DNA of 29,118 nt from Scleroderma bovista (lineage: Eukaryota > Basidiomycota > Agaricomycetes > Boletales > Sclerodermataceae): positions 1 through 29,118 of the forward strand of contig JAYMGJ010000817.1 in NCBI GenBank assembly GCA_037178675.1. Direction: 5' to 3'. This document shows positions 18,386 through 28,823 of the stretch, piece by piece. Each line of letters starts with the position of its first letter. Within the stretch, counting starts at the first letter, position 1. The notes under the pieces were generated by a model. It was given only the letters and a program-made list of their open reading frames with translations. It made no database searches and was not told the origin of the DNA. The position numbers and the translations under genes are program-made.

Positions 18386-20213
18386 TTTTATTTACAATTT
18401 TGTTCAACAAAAAAGACAAATATCATACAGCATTATTTTTGTGTAATCTCCCTTTACTGTTGACCACTAGGTGGTCTGTCTTAGTATAGTAGCGCTTCTG
18501 CTTACATAAGCAGAAGCGCCCATATATATAGCGCTGGCGCTCGTTACATAAGCTAACTTTTTAACTACTCTACTACTGTACCATCACCTACCCTCAATAT
18601 AACACAGGTTGTGTTCATTGAGGGTGTGACTATCAGTCATCAGAGCCAGCAACAACTTACATTTTGTCATTTGTGTCAAGACATGATTTGAGATCATTTC
18701 TTATGTTGAGATTATAAAATATTTAATCTTTTTCTTTTGCCTGTCCCTTGCAAAACAAATAAAGAAATAGCAATGTAAATTTTCCCACAGCAAGCAATTT
18801 CAATTTTTTGCAGTGAAAATTTGAATCAAAAGATACTCTATTCCACAAAAATAAATGTTTAGGAAATATGCTATATATTTTTGGTCATAACACTCTAGCC
18901 TATGATGCTGCATCTGTAACAAAAACAAACACAAATATATAGTGATGCGTGACTTTTTTGGTGACTGTCCGCGACTTTTTTGTGACCCTGCATGACTTTT
19001 GGGCGACATTGCACGATTAGGACCCTGTGTATAGTCATAGGTAGTCACTAAGTAGTAAACTATGAGTCAATTGGTACAAGATCACACTAAGAAACTAGGT
19101 AGATGTCAAGTATATATGATTGCCTCAAGGGGTACAAACAGTACTAAGTAATAAGATGGGTAGTCACCGTCATACGCGTTCATAGTGGTGGTGGTTGTCG
19201 TCGTCGTATTGGTGGTGGTGGTGTCTGTTGGTGGGCCCCTGTTCAATGTGGGGTGCTTGTTGCACGGGTGGTGGGGGTTGTTGTCTGTTGGTGTGGGCGT
19301 TCGTCATTGTTGTCCATCAGGGTGCTTCGTCATCATCGCATTGATGGTGGTAGCAGGTGGTAGCGGGCTGCGGTAGGTGCATTGGTAGTATTACTAATGG
19401 GACCACGTGATGGGACGCTGATGTGGCAGTCTGGATTACTGATTAGTAATTGTATGTGCTTCCTTCCAATTCCGACATCCTCTCACTCACACCCCACTAC
19501 CTCGGTGGCCCAGCACCAACATCGAGGATGCCAATGACCACAACCCCCAGCAGCAGCAGCAGCATCAACATCAACAACAATGACCATGACCACCTCATGC
19601 CACCAATCTGGTGACCAGCATCCCCAATGCCCAGGCCACCACCAACCCATCACCAATCATGATGACCGCAACCACTGTCTTATTACTTAGTACCATTTGT
19701 ATGCTTCAAAGCAATTATATTTATTTGACATCTACTTAGTCTCTTGGTGTGATCTTGTACCAACTGACTCATAGTTTACTACTTAGTGACTACCTATGAC
19801 TATACACAGGGTCCTAATTGTGCAATGTCACCCAAAAGTCGCACAGGGTCACAAAAAAGTCGTGCATCACTATATATTTGTGTTTGTTTTTGTTACAGAT
19901 GCAGCGTCATACTAGCCAGCCAATCAGTATCCAGGAATATTCATGTTTCTTGAAGAAAAATATATTGTTTTCTTTCACCATGTTTTTAGAAATAATGTGG
20001 CATCTTATTGACATGCTGGAATTCTTGCTATGAGAAAAGTTACATTTTCTTTTCTTTATTTGCTTGTCAAGGAACAGGCAGAAGAAAAAGGTTAAATTTT
20101 TTATAGTTCTAACATAAGAAATGATCTCAAATGATGTTTTGGCAAAGACAATGACAAAATGATGCTGTATGTTATTTGTGTTTTTTGTTAAACAAGATTG
20201 TAAATAAAAAGCA
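18386..20213. mobile_element. Long inverted-repeat (foldback) element
   Basis: Left arm about 18386-19150 and right arm about 19680-20213 are inverted copies. Matching blocks include TTTATTTACAAT at the outer ends, CATACAGCAT, GAAATGATCTCAAAT with its inverse, GTAACAAAAACAAACACAAA with its inverse, and a 200-bp inner block (GTGTATAGTCATAGGTAGTC with its inverse). The centre has GGTGGT words on the left and CCACCACC words on the right. The left arm is longer because of a 226-bp insertion. No coding capacity. It ends against a DUF6698-like relic at 20214. No clear flanking duplication. Confidence 0.75.
18434..18659. mobile_element. 226-bp hairpin-rich insertion in the left arm
   Basis: The right arm reads CATACAGCAT followed directly by CATTTTGTCA (inverse strand); in the left arm these words are separated by 226 bp. 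The insert contains a perfect 13-bp-arm palindrome (GCGCTTCTGCTTA / TAAGCAGAAGCGC, centre near 18505), a nearby GCGCTGGCGC palindrome, and an 18-bp-arm hairpin (ACCCTCAAT ... ATTGAGGGT, 18591-18630). It keeps several CpGs while its surroundings have few, so it looks younger. It could be a small non-autonomous element; class uncertain. Confidence 0.7.
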
Positions 20214-21000
20214 ATGGAGGCTTTAGTCACAGAGTGCATGCCATGGATCTGTGCATTGCCTGAGCAGGTTGCTTTCAGTTCCTGATCTACTGAACTGGGG
20301 GAAGTAAAAATATGTTTGAAAGCCTAATGAAAGGCCAATTTAATGTGGGCCACTATATTCTATCCAGGACTTACTGAGACAAGGAGGTCACTTTGCAAAA
20401 GGCCATTCCATGGGTCCTCCACATCCTATGTGTAGTTTGCATATAGAAAAACTAGCCACTGATCACCAGCCACCTGGATCTGACCATTAACAAGCTTTAT
20501 TCTGGTCCTGCCCCAGTTAGTTGCACAAGTGCCAAAAATTGAAGGGACTTACTCCATATTGGCCCTGTTGAGACCAGCAGGACACAGGAGAGCTCCAGTG
20601 CGCTCATGATTGAAGCCCTGATTTCACATTTTGGGGGATATGAGGATTCAAACTCTGGCCTTTTGGAGTAATCCAATCAATGATAGTGCTTTTCCCTCCT
20701 TTTGTATCATCAGCCTGAGCACCGTTGATGCCCTTCTGTATCTACTCAACATGGTCAAAGATTAGTTTGTTAAAGATGTTCAGCCACACACCAGCTTGGC
20801 AATGGTTGTTACCATCTCCTCAGATGATTCCATTAGATGCACCTCCATGGATGGTATGATGCATAGGAGTTCCTTGAAGACACCATATTCCTTCCATTCT
20901 CTGTTCATTGTGCATATCAGTAGATAATCTCACCCATTGCAACCAAGAAAACTCACATGGCCATCAAAGATTCATCATTGAAATTGATGTTCTCTGACAT
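20214..21000 (-). pseudogene. DUF6698-like protein relic
   Basis: Reverse-strand pieces in order: DDTKGGKSTIDWITPKGQSLNP, FNHERTGALLCPAG, then after a probable intron VNGQIQVAGDQWLVFLYANY and EDPWNGLLQSDLLVS, and after another GTAAGT...TAG intron AFKHIFTSPSSVDQELKAT and SGNAQIHGM, ending SVTKASIAF. This order matches an uncharacterised Agaricomycete family that I associate with the name DUF6698. Defects include TAG at 20426-20428 and shifts between pieces. The C-terminus is cut off by the inverted-repeat element at 20213. Function of the family is unknown. Confidence 0.65.
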
Positions 21001-22087
21001 TAATACAATGCCATTGGTGAGAAGAATCTGCACATTGCAGAAAGCATGGACAGCTCATCCAAAGTGTCGGCCCTGATGTATGAGGGGATCCTGAGATGTT
21101 CTGCGACACAGTCAGCCACACATCACACCATAACACCCTACAAACAGTTTCTTCCTAGGACTCATTTCCAGGGCAGATGAATGACCTTGCTTCTCTCTGG
21201 TTATCACCTGACTTGAAGTGTTGCACTGTGACACCATAGAGGTTCAGCAGGAGGATATGTAGTGAGAGGTGAGAGAGATGGGGGATTCTCTGAACCATAC
21301 CACGAATTTATATCACTGAATGGCAAGACAGCTGAATTTTGAACCCTAGAGTGGGCAAATGAGGAATGGGATATTAAGTGAGGGAGGGATCATCAGATCT
21401 CTAAATGGGGTTCAGTAAGAGGTATGTGTCACCAATGTGCAAGGAATCCAAAAATGGGGAAGACATCACAACCAATTTGTGGACACATCTACTGCCATAT
21501 GTGGGTATAATTTAATGGACCCTAGATGGTGAACAAAGTTATAAGTGATCAGTCTGAAGCTCATCAGTGCCCCTTGCACAACTCAACTTCTACTAATATG
21601 ACTGGACACCATAAGTTCCTTGTAAACACAAATTAAAGTGAGTACTGACCACACTGCACCAGAACCTTAGCAGGAACTTGTCCGCCAAGCAGATATTGCT
21701 CCAAAAACCCAGGACAAAGCATTGACACCTGACTACCAACAAGTAGCCTTAAACCATGCATTTGACCACATCTTTTGTGATCTTGTTGAGGACATCCACC
21801 CATTTTTGCAAAACAGTGCCGAGTAGGGAGGATTATGGGTGATACACTGGCACCTTCAATTGAATCCAGATATCACCTTGGCAGCACAATCCTTTGTCGT
21901 TCAGCTTGCAGATTATGCGCTATGTGTTAAAGTACCATACTAGTACATATAAATTCACTGTAATGCACACCTATGTATTATGCAATAACACCAAACATGT
22001 AAACAATGACCAAAAGTAAGAGGGTATGATCTGTCTTGCAAAATTATTGATATCACCTTATGATAGTTTCAACTAGTCAGAACATAC
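21001..22087. other. Region without a recognisable gene
   Basis: No ORF above 60 codons and no motif I recognise on either strand. Base composition is moderate rather than AT-rich and resembles decayed coding DNA; part of it may be the lost N-terminal portion of the DUF6698-like gene or another transposon relic. Confidence 0.5.
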
Positions 22088-22327
22088 CTATATGTTGGGG
22101 TAACAGTAGTGACAGCCCCTGTGAATGGCACCGAGATACTTTTTAAGAACCCTATCATATTCAGTTCGTCCGATGATGCAGACCATCTCAGATACATAGT
22201 AGTCAAAAACCACCTCCACCTCAGCCATCCTCTTCCTTGCAAGCTCTCTCTGTATCAATGCCTGAGACCACAATTCAATGAGCTCCTGGTTCATGAGACG
22301 TTGTTCAGATGGCTTCCAGTGGTACAA
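22088..22327 (-). pseudogene. Unrecognised protein fragment
   Basis: A 79-codon open stretch with protein-like composition: a charged helix (ELIELWSQALIQRELARKRM) followed by VVFDYYVSEMVCIIGRTEY and a short Cys/His end (GCHYCYPNI). There is no ATG at its start. I do not recognise a family. It is probably an exon of a decayed gene rather than a complete protein. Confidence 0.35.
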
Positions 22328-22999
22328 TTTGTGACTGGTTAGACAAATTTAAAGATAAACAGATGCTGAGCTTATATACATACCATTACTAGGCCACCCT
22401 GAGCAACATTGCATAACTTGTTCAGTTTGCTTGTCATATTGGAATCACTTTGGAATTCAAGTTTGGAATGAGGACAGTTGCTGCTGACCATGCTTACAAA
22501 TAATGATTACAAATAAAACATCATGTGGATTTGGACAAGTTCAGTGGGGGCTGGCCACCACTGGCATGCACCTTGTTTACACACATGCCATTTCCATCAA
22601 CTCAGCAAGTACATGCACACTGCAGCATGTACAAACATTTGACATTAGCAAGAAAACAGACCCGAGTGCCTACTAATATATGTACTCCCGTCCACTCCCG
22701 CTCTCTCCCACCACAAAATTGTCTTCCAATCCATACAAGCCAACTGTTCATCTTTCTTCATTCAGGTGTTGTGTGAAGAAAATTCCTGAGGAGCTCAATG
22801 TTGTTGTGACCTCAGCTGCATGACAGTGCAACATAGTATGCGTTGAAGGGAGTAGCAAGCTAACCCATCCTATGTCGATGACACAATATTCAATACTCTG
22901 CCCCTGAGCACAATAGTCCACTCTGTCATGTCTTTGAGAGCCGTTAGCCATGTCTAAGTCCATGGACACATTAAAAGTGACCATGACTTCCATGCTGAT
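22328..22999. other. Region without a clear gene
   Basis: AT-rich between 22328 and 22520, then moderate composition. The stretch near 22750-22999 on the minus strand may still carry the decayed tail of the kinase that follows, but frames are broken and no motif is visible. Confidence 0.4.
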
Positions 23000-24795
23000 G
23001 GCAGGTGGCGGCACTCGCCATCTTTGCAATACAGTTTCTGTGCTTCCAAGATTGCTTTGAGCAGCTTTGTGTGACCTCAAGGGATAGCACTACAGTAGGC
23101 CTTGTAGAAATCTTCCTCATTCCCTTGGAAACTAGACTGTGGGTGAAATGATGAGTGGTGGATCAAGACAGTCTGACTGGTTCCAGCACCACCTTTCTCA
23201 GGAGTGCCATGCTGCACACTCCAAGCAAAGACATAGCCATATTGGAAACCCTTGTGAATGAAGATGTCGCGGAAGAGATGAATAATCTGGCTTGTCATCA
23301 AAACGCAAGGAATGAGTATAGTTGAGAGATATTTTGGAAACCATGACATGATAATAGATCTGTAAGAATTACCTTATTATTTGATTGTACTTCTGTTTCT
23401 TTGTGGAGGCTTTTAGGAGAGAATGCCATGGAGGAAGTACTGCACTGGAGTCCAGGTCGTCCCAGCTCAACACCCAAGTGAGTATCAATGGATGTGTAAT
23501 GAGTGGCACCCATGATGTTCTTCTCCATGTGTGGAATATGAAGACAGGTCTTGGTCACAGAACTCCTAGTAGTAAGTGAGACTGAAGTTGATGATGTTGA
23601 CCTATGTACTTGGTTACCACACCTGTCAATGCCCATCAAGAAATTGTTGGGCTTAATGTCATGGTAGATAACATTGCAGGAATGGATATGCTCTATAGGG
23701 GATATCTGTGTTTGGGACCATGCGTAAAGGGAAAAGACAGCAAGCAATGATGGGGCTGACTAATTGATGAGTCCGTGAGTAGTAAAAGAATGGTCTTGAG
23801 ACTGAATGAAAAGTTGAAAAGTCTTCAAGAGATGGGCCTAGGAGGTTGAGGACCATTGGGTTGTAGTTGCATTCAGTGCTAAACCACTGTCAAGTCCGGT
23901 TCTACTCTGGTAGGGGGTCCAGACAAGTCCGGACAAAAGCAGATGAAAGGGGAGGTCAGGGATTTGGGCAGAGGTTAGCCCGGGCTGGAGTTGCGACCGA
24001 TTGGATTCAATGACAAGGACAACAAGCATTGATCCCTTGCATAGGTTCCAGTCAGACAGAGAAAGAGATGGAGACAGATAAGGATCAGGAGTAGTAACTT
24101 AGATGATTTCAGACTGAGGTATACAAGATAAACTAGAGGGTACTTATACTAAGTAGAAACTAGGGTCAAGTACATACGGTGACAAGTAAACAACCTAATA
24201 GCAGACAAGAGATGACTGGAGTAAGGACTAGATTAGGTCTGGTGAAAATAAAGTCAGGTCCGGGTAAAATAAACCAGGCCCGGTGAAAATGCTACAAGGT
24301 ATAGGGTATATCGAGTTCATGGAGAACTCATGTCAAGGCAGGGGTAAATGGTGAAGTGTGGTAATGAGTGAATAGAGCATAGACCAAGGGTCATACTTAA
24401 CGGAAGGTTATCTGCACGACCATGACCGGAGTAAGTGACAAGCAACCAGAGTTGGGCTAGGGAGCTGCAATGCGACCGGAGTGACCGGACAAGACCCAGA
24501 GTTGGACATGGTCATAACAACCACCAAACAAGGGGTATGCAGACACTGCCAGCCAGCATCTTGTAGACTTTGGGCTCCCACTCCAGCTGGGGATGCTTGG
24601 CCTCAACCAACTCAAGCTCAATGGCGATCTCCCCTGAGGGTTGTTGATCTCAAGATAATTGTCACCTAGACAAGAGGAGGGGGATTGAGTGCATTGTGAA
24701 GTAATGACAGCACTGTGTACTGAAAGAACCTTCTTGCTGAGCCTATACTTGCCACCAACACAGAGATCAAGTCTGGGAGCAGGATTTTCTGCCAT
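23000..24795 (-). pseudogene. Casein kinase I-like protein kinase, split and decayed
   Basis: Starting at ATG 24795-24793: MAENPAPRLDLCVGGKYRL, a probable intron, GDNYLE, then IAIELELVEAKHPQLEWEPK and VYKMLAGSV. A 632-bp insertion follows. It resumes with WFSTECNYNPMVLNLLGPSLED, IHSCNVIYHDIKPNNFLMG (catalytic Asp kept, HRD changed to YHD), a broken DFG region, HIPHMEKNIMGATHYTSIDT, THLGVE, KASTKKQKYNQI, LNYTHSLRFDDKPDYS and LFRDIFIHKGFQYGYVF. These are in the normal order of fungal casein kinase I. Frames shift at least four times (after LGPSLED, in the DFG region, near the DDLES segment and in DDKPDYS). The kinase would phosphorylate acidic Ser/Thr sites; this copy cannot. Such kinases occur as expanded, often decayed families in some Agaricomycetes. 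Confidence 0.9.
23887..24518. mobile_element. 632-bp non-autonomous element inside the kinase pseudogene
   Basis: Flanked by AACCA at 23882-23886 and 24519-24523. Removing the element and one AACCA joins the kinase reading as P-L-V-W-W-F-S-T-E-C, the expected casein kinase I order. Left end CTGTCAAGTCCGGTTCTACTCTGG-like, right end CAGAGTTGGACATGGTCATAAC-like, giving a poor inverted repeat that shares GTCC and CTCTGG. The interior has many GTCCGG, CCGGAGT and CCAGAGTTGG words in both orientations. The same family lies at 4236-4600. No coding capacity. Confidence 0.8.
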
Positions 24796-25801
24796 GACAT
24801 TGTAATGCAGGAAGGTGAGGAGACTGGACAAGGATGAGTGAGAATGAGCTCTGGCACACAAGCACAGAGCCGAAGTGGTAATCTAAAGTAGTAATGAAGG
24901 GCTGGAGGAGAGCAGTGAGAAGAACAAAGGTGATTACCAGCTGAGGATAAGGTATCGAGGGGAGGAAGCATTGCGTACTGTACGAAAGGGAGATGCTAGA
25001 CAGGGGGTCAATGAGGACAAATCTTCTGAGGCTCATGATGGGACACACTGAAAGAACCCGAGCCAGCTGAGTCATTGATCCATCTCACGCACTGACAACA
25101 CTGGTGATGCTCATACTACACGTTGGATTCTAGAAATGCATGGAAAACACCATGCAGTATTGCATATATGATGCGAGGCTGGATCTCTGTGGTAAGAGCA
25201 CAGAGTGAGAGATAGAGAAATGTATGGAGGATGATCATGAATGCAGTGTTGAGATAGTACTACTAAGTATGATGGGAAAATTGCAGAATTCCAGTGTAAG
25301 CATAGCTGAGGGTGAAAAGAAGTGAGACATTGTTGTTGATGCACCTCCTCAGGCTGCAGGAGGGTGTTGTTGTCATCAGTGTTCCATGATGGCAGTGGCC
25401 GTTCATGGGCATTGTACCTTTGTGGGCTGCAGGTGGGCATCATTCTCTTGGATGGTAGTGTGGTGGCAGTGGCGGTGGTGGCAGGTGTTGTTGTTGTCAT
25501 TAGGGCTGTAGGTCAGTGCGATGGTGGTGGTGGTGGGTCAACTGGATGGTGGTGGCGGTGAATTTACTCACCTGTGCAATGTGGGACACCACAATCTTAG
25601 GGGGCATGGTCACCATATGACACACAGGGGGTGATTGTTCATTCACATTTAAGCTCAATAAGGGGAATGACTGTAAAAACAGAATGTGGACAATACATAC
25701 TACATACTTATTAGCACACCAATGTTGCCTTTACTTCAACTACCCTGAAAGAAAACCAGCCATTTGTTCTTTTATTAGTGGGTGTTACGAATGTCATCTT
25801 T
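24796..25801. other. Region without a gene; GGTGGT tract
   Basis: Upstream of the kinase start the DNA is GA-rich on the plus strand and open by composition only. A GGTGGCGGTGG-type low-complexity tract lies at about 25450-25560. From 25620 it is AT-rich up to the second foldback copy. I see no supported gene. A kinase promoter may lie just above 24795. Confidence 0.5.
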
Positions 25802-26279
25802 CATCAGCCAATCACTTTGTTCTGGACAGTTCTGGACAGTGCCACACAGAGCCACAGAGCCCCCAGCTTGGTCCATACTGGACAGCTCTGTCCAGATAGA
25901 CATAGACTGTGGACTTCTGTGGAAGTCTGTACAGCTCTCCCCAGTTCTCCCCAGATGTACAGAATCATTAGCAAAACTAGTACACACTTACCCTTAGTAC
26001 TCCTTTGCAACATCAATACTAGGCTTTGTCCAAAAGCCAATTCAAAGCTCTTATAGTAGTAATAACACTCATTCAGACTCTTATGGCACTCATAGTAGTT
26101 TGTATAGCACCAAATATATTATCAATTACTAACTACATACATGGTGTGTTGACTACTAGTACCAAAAACACTGCTCCAATGAAGCAATACTAAGGTTGAG
26201 TTAGTGACAAGCTAGATCAAGCTAAACAAAATGAACTTACAGGGTGGTTGTCAATTTCTGGCAGGCTAATAGCCTCTAA

Positions 26280-26690
26280 TCATGCTTGACCATAGTCAAA
26301 TAACCTATTAGTACAATTGTTAGACAAGTTAATATGTAATGGTAGTGGGAAACTTACCATTAGCTCCAGCACTAGCATTTGTTGTGTAGTCAAATAACCT
26401 ATTTGTACCATTGTTAGACAAGCTAATATGGTAGTAGTGCCAGGAAACTTACCATTAGCTCCGGCACTAACATTTGTTGTGTAGTCAAATAGCCTAATAG
26501 TACCATTGTTAGACAAGTTAAAATTTAGTGGTAGTAGGAAACTTACCATTAGCTCCGGCACTAACATTTGTTGTGTTGAGCCCACTCCTACATAGTAGGA
26601 AAAGGCATTTGTTTGGTCTGGTTTGCCATGTTGCACAAGAGGTGTGACAAACAGTGTCCACAATATCACATTTTTCGCATTTTTGGGCAC
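26280..26690 (-). repeat. 41-nt exon-like array, copy 2
   Basis: Same layout as 5373-5775: an opening segment, two 41-nt units that end before GGTAAGTTT, spacers ending NTANTAG or AAATAG after CTAACAATG, and a closing segment with GCCAGAAATTGACAACCAC. The opening segment reads KNAKNVILWTLFVTPL, close to KNAKNAILWTLFVTPL in copy 1; most differences between copies are C-to-T or G-to-A at CpG sites. Confidence 0.65.
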
Positions 26691-26879
26691 TTAGTCAAAT
26701 TTCAGACCCACAGTGGCAGTGACAACTACTAACTGGGACTACACTTTTGCTACACAACAATTGTACTACGCATTTTTGGTAATCAACACTACACTACAAA
26801 CACTACACAACACATCCTAATTGATACTACACATTTTTGGTAATCAACACTACAACACAAACACAACACTTTCTAATTG

Positions 26880-27660
26880 ACACAACACTTTTTACTACAC
26901 TTTTTGGTACACTTTTATTACACTTTTTACTACACTTTTACTACACTTTGACTACACTTTTGGTACACTTTTACTACGCTTTTTACTACACTGTTTACTA
27001 CACTTTTACTACGCTTTGTTGGTGCACTTTTATTATACTTTTTACTACACTTTGACTACACTTTTGGTACAATTTTGACTACACTTTATTATGCTTTTTT
27101 GGTACACTTTTATTACACTTTGACTACACTTTTGGTACACTTTGACTACACTTTTACTACACTTTTTACTACACTTTATTACACTTTTTACTACACTTTT
27201 ACTACACTCTTTTGGTACACTTTTATTACACTTTTTTGGTACTTTATTACACTTTTTACTACACTTTGACTACACTTAAAAGTGTAGTAAAAAGCATACC
27301 TCAAAAATGTAGTGAAAAGTGTACCAAAAGTGTAGTCAAAGTGTCATAAAAAGTGTAATAAAAGTGTATCAAAAAAGCGTAGTAAGTGCATAGTAAAAGT
27401 GTGCCAAAAGTGTAGTCAAAGTGTAGTAAAAAGTGTAATAAAAGTGTACCAAAAAGTGAAGTAAAAAGTGTAGTGTTAATTAGGAAGTGTTGTGTTGTGT
27501 TTGTGTTGTAGTGTTGAATACCAAAAATGTGTAGTATCAATTAGGAAGTGTTGTGTTGTGTTTGTGTTGTAATGTTAATTACCAAAAATGTGTAGTATCA
27601 ATTAGGATGTGTTGTGCTATGTTTGTGTTGTAGTTGACTACCAAAATGTGTAGTACCAAT
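26880..27660. repeat. ACTACACTTTT hairpin of copy 2
   Basis: Left arm 26880-27275 (ACTACACTTTT, TTGGTACACTTTT), right arm 27276-27480 (AAAAGTGTAGT, AAAAGTGTACC), and an outer inverted pair of TGGTAATCAAC-type repeats (26760-26880 against 27475-27660). The arms meet with almost no spacer, unlike copy 1, which has 24-bp repeats between them. Confidence 0.9.
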
Positions 27661-27809
27661 TGTTTTGTAGTGCTGAGAGAGTAAATTGCTGGAGAACTGG
27701 GGCTTTCTGGGGCTTCTGGGATGCTGTAGTCTACTGTGGGAACATTACAAACTCTGTGGAAATCTGTCATACTCTGGCACATTTTTGTGGATTTGCTGAT
27801 GTTGCTGGC

Positions 27810-28823
27810 TTCTCCCCAAACACTGTGGCCCTTGGTCAGCATTGGGACTTGTCAGCATTGACACCACAATTGGGGTTAGAACACTGAATAACCCAGCCTC
27901 CCTCCTCCTTAATGGTTTGTCCCCATGGCCAGACAGAAGTGCATGTGGGGCAGAGGAAGGGAATGTTGTACCCATATGGTTGTGTATTGGTGTTCCACCA
28001 GACATACTTATTACATGTCATAGATGTGATGGGAGGCAAAGAGGAGCAATCGAAGGAGAAATACATGATATCAGTGTGGGCCCCTAACTCCAAGTCCCAT
28101 TCCAGGGCACACAGAAAGCTGGAAGAAAAGTTGATTGACTGAATTATCTTCAACCAAAACAGAGTGAGGTGGATTCATGTGGATTCATGCCCACAAGGTG
28201 TAAGTGGATGATTGCAAGGGGATCATCATTGACCTCACTATGGGAAGACATCCCATAGTGTGTCTGGATGTGAGGGTTGGCTGGTAGGACAGGGACTTGT
28301 GCACCATTTTGATTTCGGGTTGTGAAACCCTGAGAGAAAGGGAAAATCAATTGGAAACAGTTTCAGGTAAGCTAGACTTACCCAGTAAGGGTGAAACACC
28401 CTCTTTCCACCGCTTCCAGTTGTCCAATCCTCTAACTCATGACACCCTGAACAACAAAAAATAATGCCATCCTCTAAGATAGCCACCTCATATTTTTTGG
28501 GTACTACAAGACAGAATGAGCACACTACCCTTCTGCATCGGCTGCAGAAATAGAGATTTCTGCCATCCTGACAAAAACAACAAAACTAGAGGGGAAAAAA
28601 CATCAACAAAGTATGTGGTAAGAAAGTGGATACTTATGTGGTTGTGTGTGTAAGAAGCGCAACAATGATCTGCCACAGCTTCTTCAGAACCCATCAAAAT
28701 GGCATCCATCAAAAAACTTTTGCTAGGGTTGGGGGAGGAGGGTGGCGTAGTGAGGGGTGATTCTGCCTCTATGGAGTCACAGTGATGAGGTGCATGACCT
28801 GCTGCACTGTGTTGCATGGTCAT
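27810..28823 (-). pseudogene. Cysteine-rich uncharacterised Agaricomycete protein, internally deleted
   Basis: N-terminal piece: Ser/Pro-rich start, then ADHC and, after an intron, FCCFCQDGRNLYFCSRCRR, VVCSFCLVVPKK, YEVAILEDGIIFCCSGCH and HPYW. That is a RING/PHD-like arrangement of Cys pairs. After a GTAAGT...CAG intron: GFTTRNQNGAQVPVLP and DPLAIIHLHLVGMN. The C-terminal piece has LGAHTDIMYFSF, YGYNIPFLCPTC, TSVWPWGQ and VIQCSNPNCG, a zinc-ribbon-like end. In relatives I recall, a middle domain of about 150-200 residues lies between LVGMN and LGAHTDI; here it is missing and a stop lies in the join. One expected donor after 28650 reads ATAAGT rather than GTAAGT. Function unknown; I would not assign an enzyme activity. 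Confidence 0.6.

Larger units (their letters stand above)
25802..27801. mobile_element. Foldback-like element, copy 2 (unoccupied)
   Basis: Starts CATCAGCCAATC and ends GATTTGCTGATG (inward: CATCAGCAAATC), an 11-of-12-bp inverted repeat that defines the family ends. Order as in copy 1: GGACAG-rich subterminal cluster (25815-25960), AT-rich DNA, 41-nt exon-like array (26280-26690), TGGTAATCAAC repeats, ACTACACTTTT arm (26880-27275), inverse arm (27276-27480), and here also an inverted block of TGGTAATCAAC repeats (27475-27660). It lacks the 8.45-kb CACTA-like insert. I could not identify a flanking duplication (TCTTT left, TTGCT right). No transposase gene is visible. Confidence 0.8.

Noticed and set aside
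18386..20213. LTR retrotransposon with long terminal repeats
   Set aside because: The two arms are inverted, not direct, and there is no reverse transcriptase, primer-binding site or polypurine tract.
25802..27801. Target-site duplication for foldback copy 2
   Set aside because: Five bases on each side (TCTTT and TTGCT) do not match and no shifted alternative is convincing.
27810..28823. Assignment of a protease (CHAT/caspase-like) activity to the cysteine-rich relic
   Set aside because: The middle domain where any such motif would lie is deleted here, and my memory of relatives is not enough to support it.
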